Assembly: GCF_024171725.1 (NCBI RefSeq)
Contig: NZ_JAMTCG010000001.1
Span: forward strand, 558,001 to 622,000
Origin: Williamsia serinedens
GTDB taxonomy: Bacteria > Actinomycetota > Actinomycetes > Mycobacteriales > Mycobacteriaceae
Reading direction: 5' to 3'
DNA: 64,000 bases
Shown piece after piece: positions 37,956 to 46,531 of the stretch (position 1 is its first letter; each line of letters begins with the position of its first letter). A model generated the notes under the pieces. The model was given only the letters and a program-made list of their open reading frames with translations, did not search any database and was not told where the DNA came from. Made by a program: the position numbers and the translations under genes.

Positions 37956-37975
37956 GTTGTGGCCGGTGCCACAAC
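37956..37975. promoter_or_regulatory. Inverted repeat GTTGTGGC-N4-GCCACAAC upstream of the lipase
   Basis: Perfect eight-base arms (37956-37963, 37968-37975) lie 54 bases before the lipase start. The half-site CCACAAC recurs upstream of the second lipase (39440-39446) and GTTGTGsC occurs twice before mgtA (9682, 9713). It is a plausible operator for an envelope-linked regulator. Confidence 0.5.
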
Positions 37976-38040
37976 GGGAGTTGAGTTCGGTGATGTGTAC
38001 CAGTCCCGGGCTCGTGCGGCGCATCATCGCAACAAGACGC

Positions 38041-39322
38041 TCATCGACACGTGGTCGGGGCCGGCTTGCCGTCGAACCTGTCCTGCAGCCACTGGAACGC
38101 AGGCAGGAAGCCCACCCCCGCCGCGCTCAGGTGCTCGGGCGCGGGTGTCGCCAACTGGTAGACGCGTGTCCCGGCGCGGCAGTAGCGGGCCATCGTCTGG
38201 TTCAGCGTTCCGACCGAGATGAGTGGATCGGTCGGCGAGTGGAACTCGAACACCGGCGCCGTCGGGGTCTCGGGCATGAACCCGATCGAGTTCTCCCGGA
38301 GGATCTGTCGCACATCCGGGTCCTTCAGCACGTCGAAGTTCCGTGCGAGCATGCGCGCTGTCTTGCCGAATCCGACCACCAGGATCTCGTTCGTGCAGGC
38401 GTTCGCCATCTGCGCACGGGTCTGCAACCCGAGCCAGTTCAGCTGTTTGCTGACCGGGAGCCGGTCGGGATACTCGCGTTCCAGACCGAGCGCCGCGGCC
38501 ATGGCGAGACCGAATGCGGGGTGTCCGTTGTCGGTGCCGACGACCTCGGCCATCTGTTCGAGGTTGGTCGGCACGCCTCCCTCGACCGATCCGACGAGGT
38601 CGACGTCCGGTGCGTACGTCGGCTGTTGCGCGGCCGCGGACGCCGTGGCCATCCCGCCGCCCGAGTAGCCCGCGAGGGCGACCGGGGACTTCGCCAGTCC
38701 CAGCGGAGCCCACCGCGCGGATGCCGTCGAGTACGACGTGCCCGCTCATACGGACGGCCCCGTAGCTGGTCCGCTCACCGAGGTGATCGGGGATCGCTAT
38801 CGCCCATCCCCGCAAGAGAGGAATGTTGAACCCGGGCGGGTCTGCCGGCGACGCCGAGAAGTCGAGCGGGTTGTACATCGCCTGCGACGGCTGGCACCGC
38901 ATGCCGAGGGCGTTGGTGATCATCTGGTACGACAGCAGCGGAGTCTTCGCCGAGCGATGGAACGGGAGCATCACCAGGGTGACACCGACCATCGGGATGC
39001 CCTGCGAGTCCGTCGTCTTGTAGCGGATCTGCCAGGTCTCGACGGGCAGCACCCTCGGCGGGGCCGGCTTGCGGACGGCCCCGATGACATCGCCGTCGCG
39101 CATCGAGGCGAGGTTCGCAGGATGCCGGTACAGGGGGCCGGGATCCGAGTAGGACGGTCCGATCGACGACGCGGGCGGCAACGGGGGCGTCGCGACCCCC
39201 GGCAGCGCAGGCAACTGGGGGACCACCGGTTGTGCGGCGGCCGTGCCGCCGGCCATCAGGGCCACGACGAGGGCGACGATCAGCACCGAAGTGCCCCGCC
39301 GACCCGACAGGAGATGTGTCAC
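38041..39322 (-). pseudogene. Second secretory lipase, broken by a frameshift
   Basis: A tandem paralogue of the lipase at 36598 starts at GTG 39322 with a signal peptide (MTHLLSGRRGTSVLIVALVV). It follows the intact copy closely up to SGHVVLDGIRA, then loses frame at 38714-38720. Alignment to the intact gene shows about eight bases missing there. Downstream, the other frame continues RWAPLGLAKSPVALAGYSGG with the nucleophile serine and runs to the same C-terminus (RFDGKPAPTTCR). A protein from the first start would lack the active site. This may be a true pseudogene or a sequencing error; the clean similarity on both sides suggests a recent event. Confidence 0.85.
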
Positions 39323-39479
39323 GAGTCCCCCTGACGGCGCCCCGGTGCCGTCGACCTGGGTGATCTCTGTGTGAGATCACCATTACTCGAGGACCGTACA
39401 GTGAGAACCTCCATCCGGCTCGGCGAACTTTGGACTGTCCCACAACGGCATTACGGAGCGGACGCGGCGCAGACGAGAA

Positions 39480-39507
39480 CACCCCGACGACAGAAGTCGT
39501 CGGGGTG
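39480..39507 (-). terminator. Hairpin terminator after the cutinase gene
   Basis: Arms CACCCCGACGAC (39480-39491) and 39496-39507 pair perfectly over 12 bases with an AGAA/TTCT loop. It begins 15 bases past the cutinase stop on the minus strand and lacks a strong U-run. It separates the cutinase from the damaged lipase copy. Confidence 0.8.
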
Positions 39508-39522
39508 CTCAGAGGAGATCGT

Positions 39523-40233
39523 TCAGCCGCGTACCGCCCGCGCCGCGAAGCCCGCGCCACGGATCACGTCACCGTTCACCGCGTAGAGGACATGCAGCGG
39601 GCCGGGGCCGGCGAGCCGGGCGCCGTTGCAGATGTTGTCGCCGGCGATGCAGTACCGCGCGGTGCGCGAGGTGAGTGCCGGCTGGACCACGACCGGCGGC
39701 GCACCGGCGTCGGCGAGGAACCGTGCCGACGGCGGCGCGAACAAGACGACCGCGGCGATCTTCTGCAGCAGCGCCGGCGCCAGCGGACGGGGGGTGTAGG
39801 TCCGGTACTCCGGTGGCAGGGTGACGCTGGGACTGACGGCGTACCCGGCGACGACAGCGCCCTGCGAGTAGCCGCCGAGGACGACCCGCGTGCCGGGGCA
39901 GGCCGAGGCCAGGAACGCGATCCGACGCTGAACGTCCTCGACCCCGGTGATGACGGAGCGTGCGGTACCGATGCGGTCGGTGAAGCTGGCCGACGCGGGG
40001 TAGTTCACGCCGTACTGCGCGACGGACCGGCCGGGCAGCTGCGATCGCAGCGACGCGAGGAACGCCGAACCCGTCAGGCCGACGGGCGGCGCCGGTTCGG
40101 CGGTCCCGCGGGCGAAGATCACCTCGACGTTCGAGCACGGCGCGGCGGAGGCGGGGGCTGCACCGGTGAGGACGACACCGGCGGTCGCCACCGCGACGCC
40201 GACGGACAGGGACGCGAGCAGTCGCTTGATCAC
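39523..40233 (-). CDS. Secreted cutinase family esterase
   Basis: The 236-residue protein starts at GTG 40233 (MIKRLLASLSVGVAVATAGV) with a signal peptide cleaved after ASAA-type sequence near residue 32. The mature part shows CSNVEVIFARGTAEPAPPVG, the nucleophile elbow VVLGGYSQGAVVAGYA, paired cysteines (CPGTR, YCIAGDNICNG) with the catalytic aspartate in GDNIC, and the histidine in LHVLYAVNGD. This is the full cutinase (CFP21/Culp-like) set. It should hydrolyse lipid or polyester esters outside the cell. It has no clear ribosome site, so the start is uncertain by several codons. It stands beside two secretory lipase genes. Confidence 0.93.
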   Translation of the reverse strand: MIKRLLASLSVGVAVATAGVVLTGAAPASAAPCSNVEVIFARGTAEPAPPVGLTGSAFLASLRSQLPGRSVAQYGVNYPASASFTDRIGTARSVITGVEDVQRRIAFLASACPGTRVVLGGYSQGAVVAGYAVSPSVTLPPEYRTYTPRPLAPALLQKIAAVVLFAPPSARFLADAGAPPVVVQPALTSRTARYCIAGDNICNGARLAGPGPLHVLYAVNGDVIRGAGFAARAVRG

Positions 40234-40328
40234 GAAACGGATCGTACGGGACCCATCCCGCCCGGGGCAGCGGTCACCACGAGCCCGCCCGGGTTTCGGC
40301 CCGGGTCGGCCGCGGGTATCGCCGGTGC

Positions 40329-41213
40329 ATGGAGAGAACGACATCCCGCACCGTTCTGATCACCGGTGCGTCGCGGGGGATCGGGGAGAGGACGGCACTG
40401 CGTTTCGCGGAGTCCGGGGCGCGCCTGGTGGTGGTCGCCCGCGGACGCGCCGCTTTGGAGGACGTGGCCGACCGCTGTCGCATCGCCGGGGCGCCCGACG
40501 TCCTCGTCCTCCCCGCGGACATCGGTGACCCCGATGCCGTGCGAGGCGTCTTCGACGCCGCGCTGGACCGCTTCGGCCATCTCGACGTGGTCGTACAGAA
40601 CGCGTCCGTCGCCGCCTTCGGGCGTTTCACCGACATCCCCGCCCACGTGTTCGACGCCGTTCTGCGCGTGAACGTCCTCGGGGCGGCGAGTGTCTGTCGA
40701 GAGGCACTGCAGCATTTCCGGGAGCGCGGGCGCGGCAGCCTCGTCGTCGTCGGATCCCTCCTGGGCCACGCCGCCGTGCCGTTGATGTCGCCTTATGTGA
40801 TGAGCAAGTTCGCCGTCACCGCTCTGGTCCGGATCCTTCGCCAGGAGACGCGCGCCGACCGGGACATCACCATGCACGGCATCTGGCCCGGAGCGGTCGA
40901 CACGGCGATCTACCCGTTGTCGGCCAACTACTCCGGACGGCTCGCGCGCGTGCTCCCGCTGAACGACCCACCCGACAAGATGGCACGCGCGATCGTGGAC
41001 ATCTCGTCCCGACGCAGTCGCGACCGGCAGGTGGGTCTGGCCAACCGGCCGATGCTGCTGGGATACCGCCTGCTGCCGTGGGCGTTCGACGTCATGGTCC
41101 GCCCGATGATGGGCGTCCTGAGCTTCACGCGCGATCGACTCGACCCGACTCCCGGCAACGTCGAGGCACCGACAGACGTCCCCGCCGTCGCACGGGGGCA
41201 CGCGCCCCGCTGA
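40329..41213 (+). CDS. Short-chain dehydrogenase/reductase
   Basis: The 294-residue protein has the NAD(P) motif VLITGASRGIGERTALRFAE, VVVQNASVAAFGRF (the NNAG-type segment is altered to QNAS), the catalytic serine in VVVGSLLG and the Y-x3-K pair in SPYVMSKFAVTALV. The tail from residue 225 (LANRPMLLGYRLLPWAFDVM) is hydrophobic and may touch the membrane, as in lipid-processing members. The substrate is unknown. It is divergent from the cutinase, with 95 bases between the starts. Confidence 0.9.
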   Translation: MERTTSRTVLITGASRGIGERTALRFAESGARLVVVARGRAALEDVADRCRIAGAPDVLVLPADIGDPDAVRGVFDAALDRFGHLDVVVQNASVAAFGRFTDIPAHVFDAVLRVNVLGAASVCREALQHFRERGRGSLVVVGSLLGHAAVPLMSPYVMSKFAVTALVRILRQETRADRDITMHGIWPGAVDTAIYPLSANYSGRLARVLPLNDPPDKMARAIVDISSRRSRDRQVGLANRPMLLGYRLLPWAFDVMVRPMMGVLSFTRDRLDPTPGNVEAPTDVPAVARGHAPR

Positions 41214-41311
41214 GGCGCGTCACGTTCCCCGACGAACCGGACACGACGTTTCCGGGTGCCCGACACCGGGCATCCACCGACACGACCGACCCGTCCCACG
41301 AAAGCGAGATC

Positions 41312-41860
41312 ATGGCACGCGCAACGATCTTCCATCAGCTCCACGACCTGGGCGCCGCAGCCTGGTTCGGCGGCACCCTCGCCAACGCTGTGGCACTGAA
41401 CCCCGCGGCTGCGAGTGCCGGCCGTCCGGAGGCCGTGGGGGCGGTCACGAACGCGGGGTGGGATCGGTGGACCCCCGTCAACGCCGCCGCGATCGGCGCG
41501 CACCTCGTCGGCGCCGCCGGCCTGATGAAACACGACGTCGGACGCGCACGGGTGCAGAAGGGGGTGCCGACGATGGCGATCACGAAGACGGCGCTGACAG
41601 CGGCGGCGCTCGGGGTCACCGGGTGGTCGCGGCTCCTGGGCAGCACCGTGTCCGACCACGGTGCCGTGCCCGCCGCCGGCGGCACCGAGCCGTCCTCGTC
41701 CACCCCGGCCGACGTCGCGTCGGCGCAGCGGATGCTCGCCCGACTGCAGTGGGCCGTCCCGGCACTGACGGGCGCGATCGTGGCCATCGGGTCGTTCGCG
41801 GCGGAACAGTACCGACCCGAGGAGGTCGGACGGGGCCTGGTGCAGCGCATCGTCGGCTGA
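41312..41860 (+). CDS. Membrane protein, unknown
   Basis: The 182-residue protein starts MARATIFHQLHDLGAAAWFG. It has four hydrophobic stretches, including GGTLANAVALNPAAASAG, NAAAIGAHLVGAAGLM, TKTALTAAALGVTGWSRLLG and LTGAIVAIGSFAAEQYRPEE. The pattern of small residues and lack of charged catalytic motifs suggests a structural membrane protein; I do not recognise a named family. It is 98 bases after the SDR gene. Confidence 0.75.
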   Translation: MARATIFHQLHDLGAAAWFGGTLANAVALNPAAASAGRPEAVGAVTNAGWDRWTPVNAAAIGAHLVGAAGLMKHDVGRARVQKGVPTMAITKTALTAAALGVTGWSRLLGSTVSDHGAVPAAGGTEPSSSTPADVASAQRMLARLQWAVPALTGAIVAIGSFAAEQYRPEEVGRGLVQRIVG

Positions 41861-41866
41861 CACGAA

Positions 41867-41901
41867 CGGGTCCCGCGGGCTGCACGCACCCGCGGGACCC
41901 G
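41867..41901. terminator. Bidirectional hairpin between membrane protein and MFS exporter
   Basis: Arms CGGGTCCCGCGGG (41867-41879) and 41889-41901 pair perfectly over 13 bases with a nine-base loop, between two convergent stops (41860 and 41911). Confidence 0.82.
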
Positions 41902-41910
41902 AACGGGGGA

Positions 41911-43368
41911 TCAGACCTCGACCGGCACCGTCCGCTGCGGCATCGCCTGTGCCGCGCACCCTCCCGCGGCGATCAGACCCATCATCACGACGAACGCCAG
42001 ACGGTAGCCCGCCTCGAGACCGTGGTCCTCCGCGACGGAGCTGTAGACCGTCCCGACGACCGCCGCTCCGAGCGCGACCGACAGCGCCTGGGCGGTCGTG
42101 AACACGCCGGACGCGGCGCCGGCGAGGCGTACCGGAACGTCGTGCAGGACAAGCAGTCCCGACGAACCGACGATGGCCCCGAAGCCGAGACCGGCGACGA
42201 CCAGCGCGACCGCGAACCACAGACCCGGGTGCGCCGACCCTTCTGCGACCACCATCAGCGCCATCCCGAGCACCAGCACCGCCGCGCCCACCTGCAGGAC
42301 GTGCTTCCCGATCCGCGCGGCGAGGACCGTCGCCGCCAGGCCCGCGGACACCGGCACCGCGAGCGAGAACGGGATCCACATCAGACCGGTGTGCAGAACC
42401 GACCAGCCGAGAGCGGCCTGGACGTGCAGTGACTGGACGAGGAAGTAGCCGCCGACGGGAACCGTGAGGAGCGCGAACGCACCGATGCCGCGAGCGAACG
42501 ACGGTGCCGTGAACAGCGCCGGCGGCACCATCGCCTCGACACCCGAGCGGGCGAGAGAGGTCTGACGCCGCGCGAACGCCGACAGGCCCAGCGCACCGAC
42601 GGCCATGAGGACGAAACCCCAGACAGGCCAGTCGTTCTCGGGCCCGAGCGTGATCGGCACCAACACCGCGGCCAGAGAGGCCGCGAGGAGCACGGCCGAA
42701 CCGATCGTGATGGGGGAGTGCCGTTCCGCACGTGTCTCGGGGATGAAGGCCAGGGCCGCCGCGATCGCGATCGCGGCCAACGGGACGTTGATCAGGAAGA
42801 TCGGTCGCCAACCGAGGCCGTACCAGTCACCGCTCGTGATCACCGCGCCGAGCACCGGTCCGACGACCGCGGCCAGTCCGATCACCGAGGTGAACATGCC
42901 CATCGCACGCCCGCGCTCGGCCGGCGGGTACAGCACCTGGATGTTGCTGAGCACCTGCGGGACCATCAACGCGGCGGCGGCTCCCTGGACGAGTCGGAAC
43001 ACCACCAGCTCGGCCGGTCCGCCGGCCAGGCCGCAGGCCAGCGAGGCGAGCCCGAAGGCCGCGAGCCCGATGACGAATATCTTCTTGCGGCCCACGTTGT
43101 CACCGAGACGGGCGCCGAGGACGAGTCCCACTGCGTACGCGAGTGGGTAACCCGCCACCACCCACTGAAGGCTCGCGGTCGAGGCGCCGAGATCCTCCTG
43201 CAGAGTCCGCAACGCCACGTTCACCACCGTCGCGTCCATGAGTTCCATGAAAGAGGCCGCGAGCAGGCAGATGAGCGCGATGGTGCGCGCACGGCCCGTC
43301 GGGAACGAGGTGGTCGGGGCCGGCGACGTCGGGTCGTCGCGAACCGGGTCGATCGATGCTGTGGTCAT
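41911..43368 (-). CDS. DHA2-family MFS drug exporter (14 membrane segments)
   Basis: The 485-residue protein starts MTTASIDPVRDDPTSPAPTT with an AGGAGAA ribosome site. It has 14 membrane segments and the usual motifs: FMELMDATVVNVALRTLQED (motif D1 of DHA2), GARLGDNVGRKKIFVIGL (motif A) and VVGPVLGAVIT (motif C, antiporter). Drug:H+ antiport of unknown substrate. The gene is upstream of the aquaporin on the opposite side of a 104-base gap; no regulator gene is adjacent. Confidence 0.9.
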   Translation of the reverse strand: MTTASIDPVRDDPTSPAPTTSFPTGRARTIALICLLAASFMELMDATVVNVALRTLQEDLGASTASLQWVVAGYPLAYAVGLVLGARLGDNVGRKKIFVIGLAAFGLASLACGLAGGPAELVVFRLVQGAAAALMVPQVLSNIQVLYPPAERGRAMGMFTSVIGLAAVVGPVLGAVITSGDWYGLGWRPIFLINVPLAAIAIAAALAFIPETRAERHSPITIGSAVLLAASLAAVLVPITLGPENDWPVWGFVLMAVGALGLSAFARRQTSLARSGVEAMVPPALFTAPSFARGIGAFALLTVPVGGYFLVQSLHVQAALGWSVLHTGLMWIPFSLAVPVSAGLAATVLAARIGKHVLQVGAAVLVLGMALMVVAEGSAHPGLWFAVALVVAGLGFGAIVGSSGLLVLHDVPVRLAGAASGVFTTAQALSVALGAAVVGTVYSSVAEDHGLEAGYRLAFVVMMGLIAAGGCAAQAMPQRTVPVEV

Positions 43369-43472
43369 CGGGTTCTCCTGTCGTGTGGGGCGAACGTCGA
43401 TGACGCTAGGAATCAATCAGGACAGGTTCGGTCCTCTGCTCCCGGGCGTCGGCGGATCTCGTCGTCGGCGCC

Positions 43473-44195
43473 TCAGGCCGCGACCGCCTCCTCGCGACCG
43501 GAGACCGCTCGGTGCAGCAGGGCCCCCACGACGCCGCCGACGAGCGGGAAGACGATGAACACCCAGAGATGCCCCAGAGCGGTTCGGCCGGCGAAGAGCG
43601 CGGGCCCCAACGACCGGGCAGGGTTGACCGACGTCGAGTCGATGCCGATCGCGACGAGATGCGCGACGACGAGGGTGGCGCCGATGGCCACGCCCGCACC
43701 CGCCGGGGTGGCGATGGAGTCGGTGGCCGCGAACACCACGAACACGAGGACGGCGGTCAGCACGATCTCGATCACCGCCACCGGGAGCAGCCCGTATCCG
43801 CCGGTCGACTGCGCCCCGTAACCGTTGGTGCCGAGACCGTCGACGTCGACCGAGTACCCGGGTCGGCCGGATGCCACGAGCAGCACGACCGCCGCTCCGA
43901 CGATCGCGCCGATGACCTGCGCGACAACGTACCCGACCGCCGTCACCGGACTGATGCGGCGACGGATGGCCATGGCGAGGGTGATCGCCGGGTTCACGTG
44001 GCACCCGGAGATCGGTCCGATCGCATAGACCAGGGCGGCCAGCGTGAGTCCGAAGGCGAGAGCGATACCGATGGTGCCCACCGTCTTGCCGGCGAGAACC
44101 GCGGTGCCCACACCGCCGATGACGAGGACCGCTGTCCCGATCGCCTCGGCGAGGACGGGCGTCAGCAGCTGGGTCCGACTCTGCGTGTCTGTCAT
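43473..44195 (-). CDS. aqpZ: Aquaporin (MIP family)
   Basis: The 240-residue protein starts MTDTQSRTQLLTPVLAEAIG. It has six membrane segments and both NPA boxes, SGCHVNPAITLAMAIRRR (near residue 65) and DSTSVNPARSLGPALFAGRT (near 190), the latter with the selectivity arginine. The first half LAEAIGTAVLVIGGVGTAVL is typical. Narrow-channel water pores (AqpZ) have this spacing; a glyceroporin would have an aspartate after the second box, which is absent. The symbol is by similarity. Confidence 0.88.
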   Translation of the reverse strand: MTDTQSRTQLLTPVLAEAIGTAVLVIGGVGTAVLAGKTVGTIGIALAFGLTLAALVYAIGPISGCHVNPAITLAMAIRRRISPVTAVGYVVAQVIGAIVGAAVVLLVASGRPGYSVDVDGLGTNGYGAQSTGGYGLLPVAVIEIVLTAVLVFVVFAATDSIATPAGAGVAIGATLVVAHLVAIGIDSTSVNPARSLGPALFAGRTALGHLWVFIVFPLVGGVVGALLHRAVSGREEAVAA

Positions 44196-44356
44196 GGGAT
44201 CCACCTCTTCCTGTCGACCGGACTTCTCCCGGATCGACGATGTAGTCGCAGCACGCATGCGGTTCCGCACCCATCTCGGCGATGTGATCTGTGCCACACG
44301 CGGCGACGGGTGCGGGGGTCGTTGCCGCGCCGGTGGATCACGGGCAGTGTGGTGCC

Positions 44357-44821
44357 ATGACCGACACCACACACGTCACCGTCGAGCGCACGATCGAGGC
44401 GCCCGTCGATGCCGTCTTCGACGTCCTGTCCAACCCGGAGCGCCACCAGGAGCTCGACGGCGCCGGCTTCATCCGCGGCGTCGACCACGCCGACCGCATC
44501 CAGAAAGTCGGCGACGTGTTCACCATGAACATGGAGGGTGACCACATGGGCGGCCAGTACCAGACCGACAACCACGTCACCGGCTACGCCAAGGACAAGC
44601 TGCTCGCGTGGAAGACCGCACCCGCCGGCACCGAGCCTCCGGGGTGGGAATGGGTGTGGGAGCTGGAGTCCCAGGGCCCGAACGAGACGCTGGTCCGGCA
44701 CACCTACGACTGGTCGAAGGTGGAGGACAAGAAGCTGCTGGAGCAGGTCGGGTTCCCGTTGGTGACCGAGGCGCAGCTGCAGGACACCCTCGGCCGCCTC
44801 GCCGCCGCAGCGACGGCCTGA
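44357..44821 (+). CDS. SRPBCC family protein
   Basis: The 154-residue protein begins TDTTHVTVERTIEAPVDAVF and DVLSNPERHQELDGAGFIRG, the START-like opening, then VFTMNMEGDHMGGQYQTDNH and the closing helix LVTEAQLQDTLGRLAAAA. It resembles the polyketide-cyclase/dehydrase group seen widely in mycobacteria. The ligand is unknown. It shares fold with the protein at 11895 but they are not close copies. It is divergent from aqpZ with a 161-base gap in which I see no clear operator. Confidence 0.83.
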   Translation: MTDTTHVTVERTIEAPVDAVFDVLSNPERHQELDGAGFIRGVDHADRIQKVGDVFTMNMEGDHMGGQYQTDNHVTGYAKDKLLAWKTAPAGTEPPGWEWVWELESQGPNETLVRHTYDWSKVEDKKLLEQVGFPLVTEAQLQDTLGRLAAAATA

Positions 44822-44832
44822 CACCGCCCGTC

Positions 44833-44865
44833 ACGCCCGTCCCCGCCGATGGCGGGGGCGGGCGT
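44833..44865. terminator. Bidirectional hairpin between SRPBCC and DUF503 genes
   Basis: Arms 44833-44847 and 44851-44865 pair over 15 bases with one G-U wobble and a three-base loop, between convergent stops at 44821 and 44879. No U-tract. Confidence 0.78.
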
Positions 44866-44878
44866 CGTCGCTCCGGTG

Positions 44879-45175
44879 TCAGATCTCGTCGGCGCGGACG
44901 AGTCGTCGTCGCACCGAGAGCAGTTGCATCTCAGGGCGACTCGCCGCGTGTCGCTCGATCCGGTCGAGGATCTCGGTGACATGCGCGCTGTCGGGTGCGA
45001 CGACCGAGGCGCCGACCGTCGTGCGTCGATGGAGGTCGAGGTGGTCCACCTCGGCAGCCGAGACCGCGAACCGTCGTCGCATCTCGGCCACCACCGGACG
45101 CACCACCGACCGCTTTTCCTTGAGCGAGTGCACGTCACCGAGCAGGAAATCGACCTCGATCCATCCGATCCACAT
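44879..45175 (-). CDS. DUF503 (YlxP-like) protein
   Basis: The 98-residue protein starts MWIGWIEVDFLLGDVHSLKE, followed by KRSVVRPVVAEMRRRFAVSA and later ILDRIERHAASRPEMQLLSV. This is the ferredoxin-like DUF503 family (PF04456), which in many bacteria is found near rbfA and ribosome-maturation genes; here it is alone. The function is not established. It has full family length. Confidence 0.85.
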   Translation of the reverse strand: MWIGWIEVDFLLGDVHSLKEKRSVVRPVVAEMRRRFAVSAAEVDHLDLHRRTTVGASVVAPDSAHVTEILDRIERHAASRPEMQLLSVRRRLVRADEI

Positions 45176-45199
45176 CGACGACGACGCTACGCCGTCGCC

Positions 45200-45814
45200 T
45201 CACCCCGCCACGACGTCGGCGGCAGTCGCCACCGCGCGGCGACCGACGGCGTCGGCGATCTCCTCCACTCGTGCCGCGAGTACCTCGCCGTCAGCGGTGT
45301 CCGACTCGTGCACGGTCGCGATGACGCCGGAGTTCATCCCGCAGTACCCGAGGACCCCGGTCTCGATCTGCGTCGTCATGGCAACGTCGTATCCGCGTCG
45401 ACGGAACCCGTCGGCGTCCTCGCCGGCGACCATCACCATGTGCACCGTCAGGTGACCGAGCAGGCGTCGGAACGGCACGGCCCGGTCGTCGAAGGCCCAG
45501 CCGCGGACGAACACCCGGTCGACCCATCCCTTCAGCAACGCCGGCATCGACCGCCAGTAGACCGGGAACACCAGAACCAGGTCGTCCACACCGTCCAGAC
45601 GCGCCTGTTCCGCGCGCACGTCCGCAGGAAGCGGCCCGGCGTCGCGGTACCGACGGCGGTCTGCGAGCGAGAACCGTGGATCGAATCCCTCCGCCGCGAG
45701 ATCCGCGATCTGCGCCGCTTCCCCGCGGTCGTGGATGCTCGCCGCAACCGAACGGGCGACGTGGTGGGTCAGCGAGCCCGGATCGGGATGGGCGACGACG
45801 ACGAGCGCGGTCAT
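45200..45814 (-). CDS. NAD(P)H-dependent flavodoxin-fold quinone oxidoreductase
   Basis: The 204-residue protein starts MTALVVVAHPDPGSLTHHVA, a flavodoxin_2 (NQO1/KefF/MdaB-like) opening, with FNP-loop-like PDPGSLTH near residue 10, LVFPVYWRSMPALLKGWVDR (the flavin contact) near 80 and GYCGMNSG near 155. It would use FMN or FAD and NAD(P)H to reduce quinones or other electrophiles by two electrons. It is divergent from the TetR gene at 45900 across an 85-base gap with a repeated operator, a classic regulator-target pair for electrophile stress. Confidence 0.88.
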   Translation of the reverse strand: MTALVVVAHPDPGSLTHHVARSVAASIHDRGEAAQIADLAAEGFDPRFSLADRRRYRDAGPLPADVRAEQARLDGVDDLVLVFPVYWRSMPALLKGWVDRVFVRGWAFDDRAVPFRRLLGHLTVHMVMVAGEDADGFRRRGYDVAMTTQIETGVLGYCGMNSGVIATVHESDTADGEVLAARVEEIADAVGRRAVATAADVVAG

Positions 45815-45840
45815 GACAGACGATCCCTTCGACGACTATC

Positions 45841-45885
45841 GTGTACCTCGAGTAGGTTACCAAACGTAGGTTACCCGCGGTACAC
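45841..45885. promoter_or_regulatory. TetR operator region with repeated GGTTACC boxes
   Basis: GTAGGTTACC is repeated at 45852-45861 and 45866-45875 (14 bases apart). Each contains the near-palindrome GGTTACC. An outer inverted repeat GTGTACC (45841-45847) and GGTACAC (45879-45885) frames them. The region overlaps the start zones of both the quinone reductase (45814) and the TetR gene (45900). Confidence 0.68.
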
Positions 45886-45899
45886 AGGATCGAGGACCG

Positions 45900-46493
45900 A
45901 TGGCTCGTGAACGGATGGCACGACCCGACCGCCGCCGGCACCTGATCGGGATCGCGTGGTCGATCGTGCGCGACCATGGTGCCGACGAGTTGACGTTGCC
46001 CCGACTCGCGGTCGAGGCCGACATCACGAAACCCGTTGTCTACAGTCATTTCCCCTCGCGCGCCGCGCTTCTCGCCGCCCTGTTCGAGGAGTACGACGAA
46101 CGTCAGGTCGTCGCGCTCCAGGACGCCGTCGACCACGCCGGTTCGACCCTGACTGCACGAGCCGAGGCGGTCGCCGCGTCCTTCGTGGACTGCGTCGTCG
46201 GACAGGGGCGTGAACTGGTCGGCGTGACCGCGGCACTCGAGGGAACCGCGGAACTCGCCGAGGTCAAGCGCAACTCGGACGCCGCCTACGCCGAACAGGT
46301 GACGTCGATCCTCGCCGGCGCCCGGGGCGGCGCCGCGCTCCCACCGGCGAGCCTGACGGGGATCCTCGGGGCCGCAGAGGCTCTCGGCGCCGCTGCGGCG
46401 GCCGGGGAGATGGACCGCGACACCGCCGTCGACGAGCTCACGTCCGTGATCGAGTCGACGGTGGCGCGACGCCGTCCTCGATCACGACGGTAG
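45900..46493 (+). CDS. TetR-family transcriptional regulator
   Basis: The 197-residue protein starts MARERMARPDRRRHLIGIAW. The helix-turn-helix is AIVRDHGADELTLPRLAVEA-like with DITKPVVYSHFPSRAALLAA near residue 45, typical of TetR repressors. The C-terminal ligand domain runs from about residue 65 and is alanine-rich. It most likely represses the divergent quinone reductase and itself through the GGTTACC boxes. The inducer is unknown. Confidence 0.9.
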   Translation: MARERMARPDRRRHLIGIAWSIVRDHGADELTLPRLAVEADITKPVVYSHFPSRAALLAALFEEYDERQVVALQDAVDHAGSTLTARAEAVAASFVDCVVGQGRELVGVTAALEGTAELAEVKRNSDAAYAEQVTSILAGARGGAALPPASLTGILGAAEALGAAAAAGEMDRDTAVDELTSVIESTVARRRPRSRR

Positions 46494-46531
46494 GTCCGAC
46501 GCCCTCGGCGCTGCGTATCCTCGACCACACC

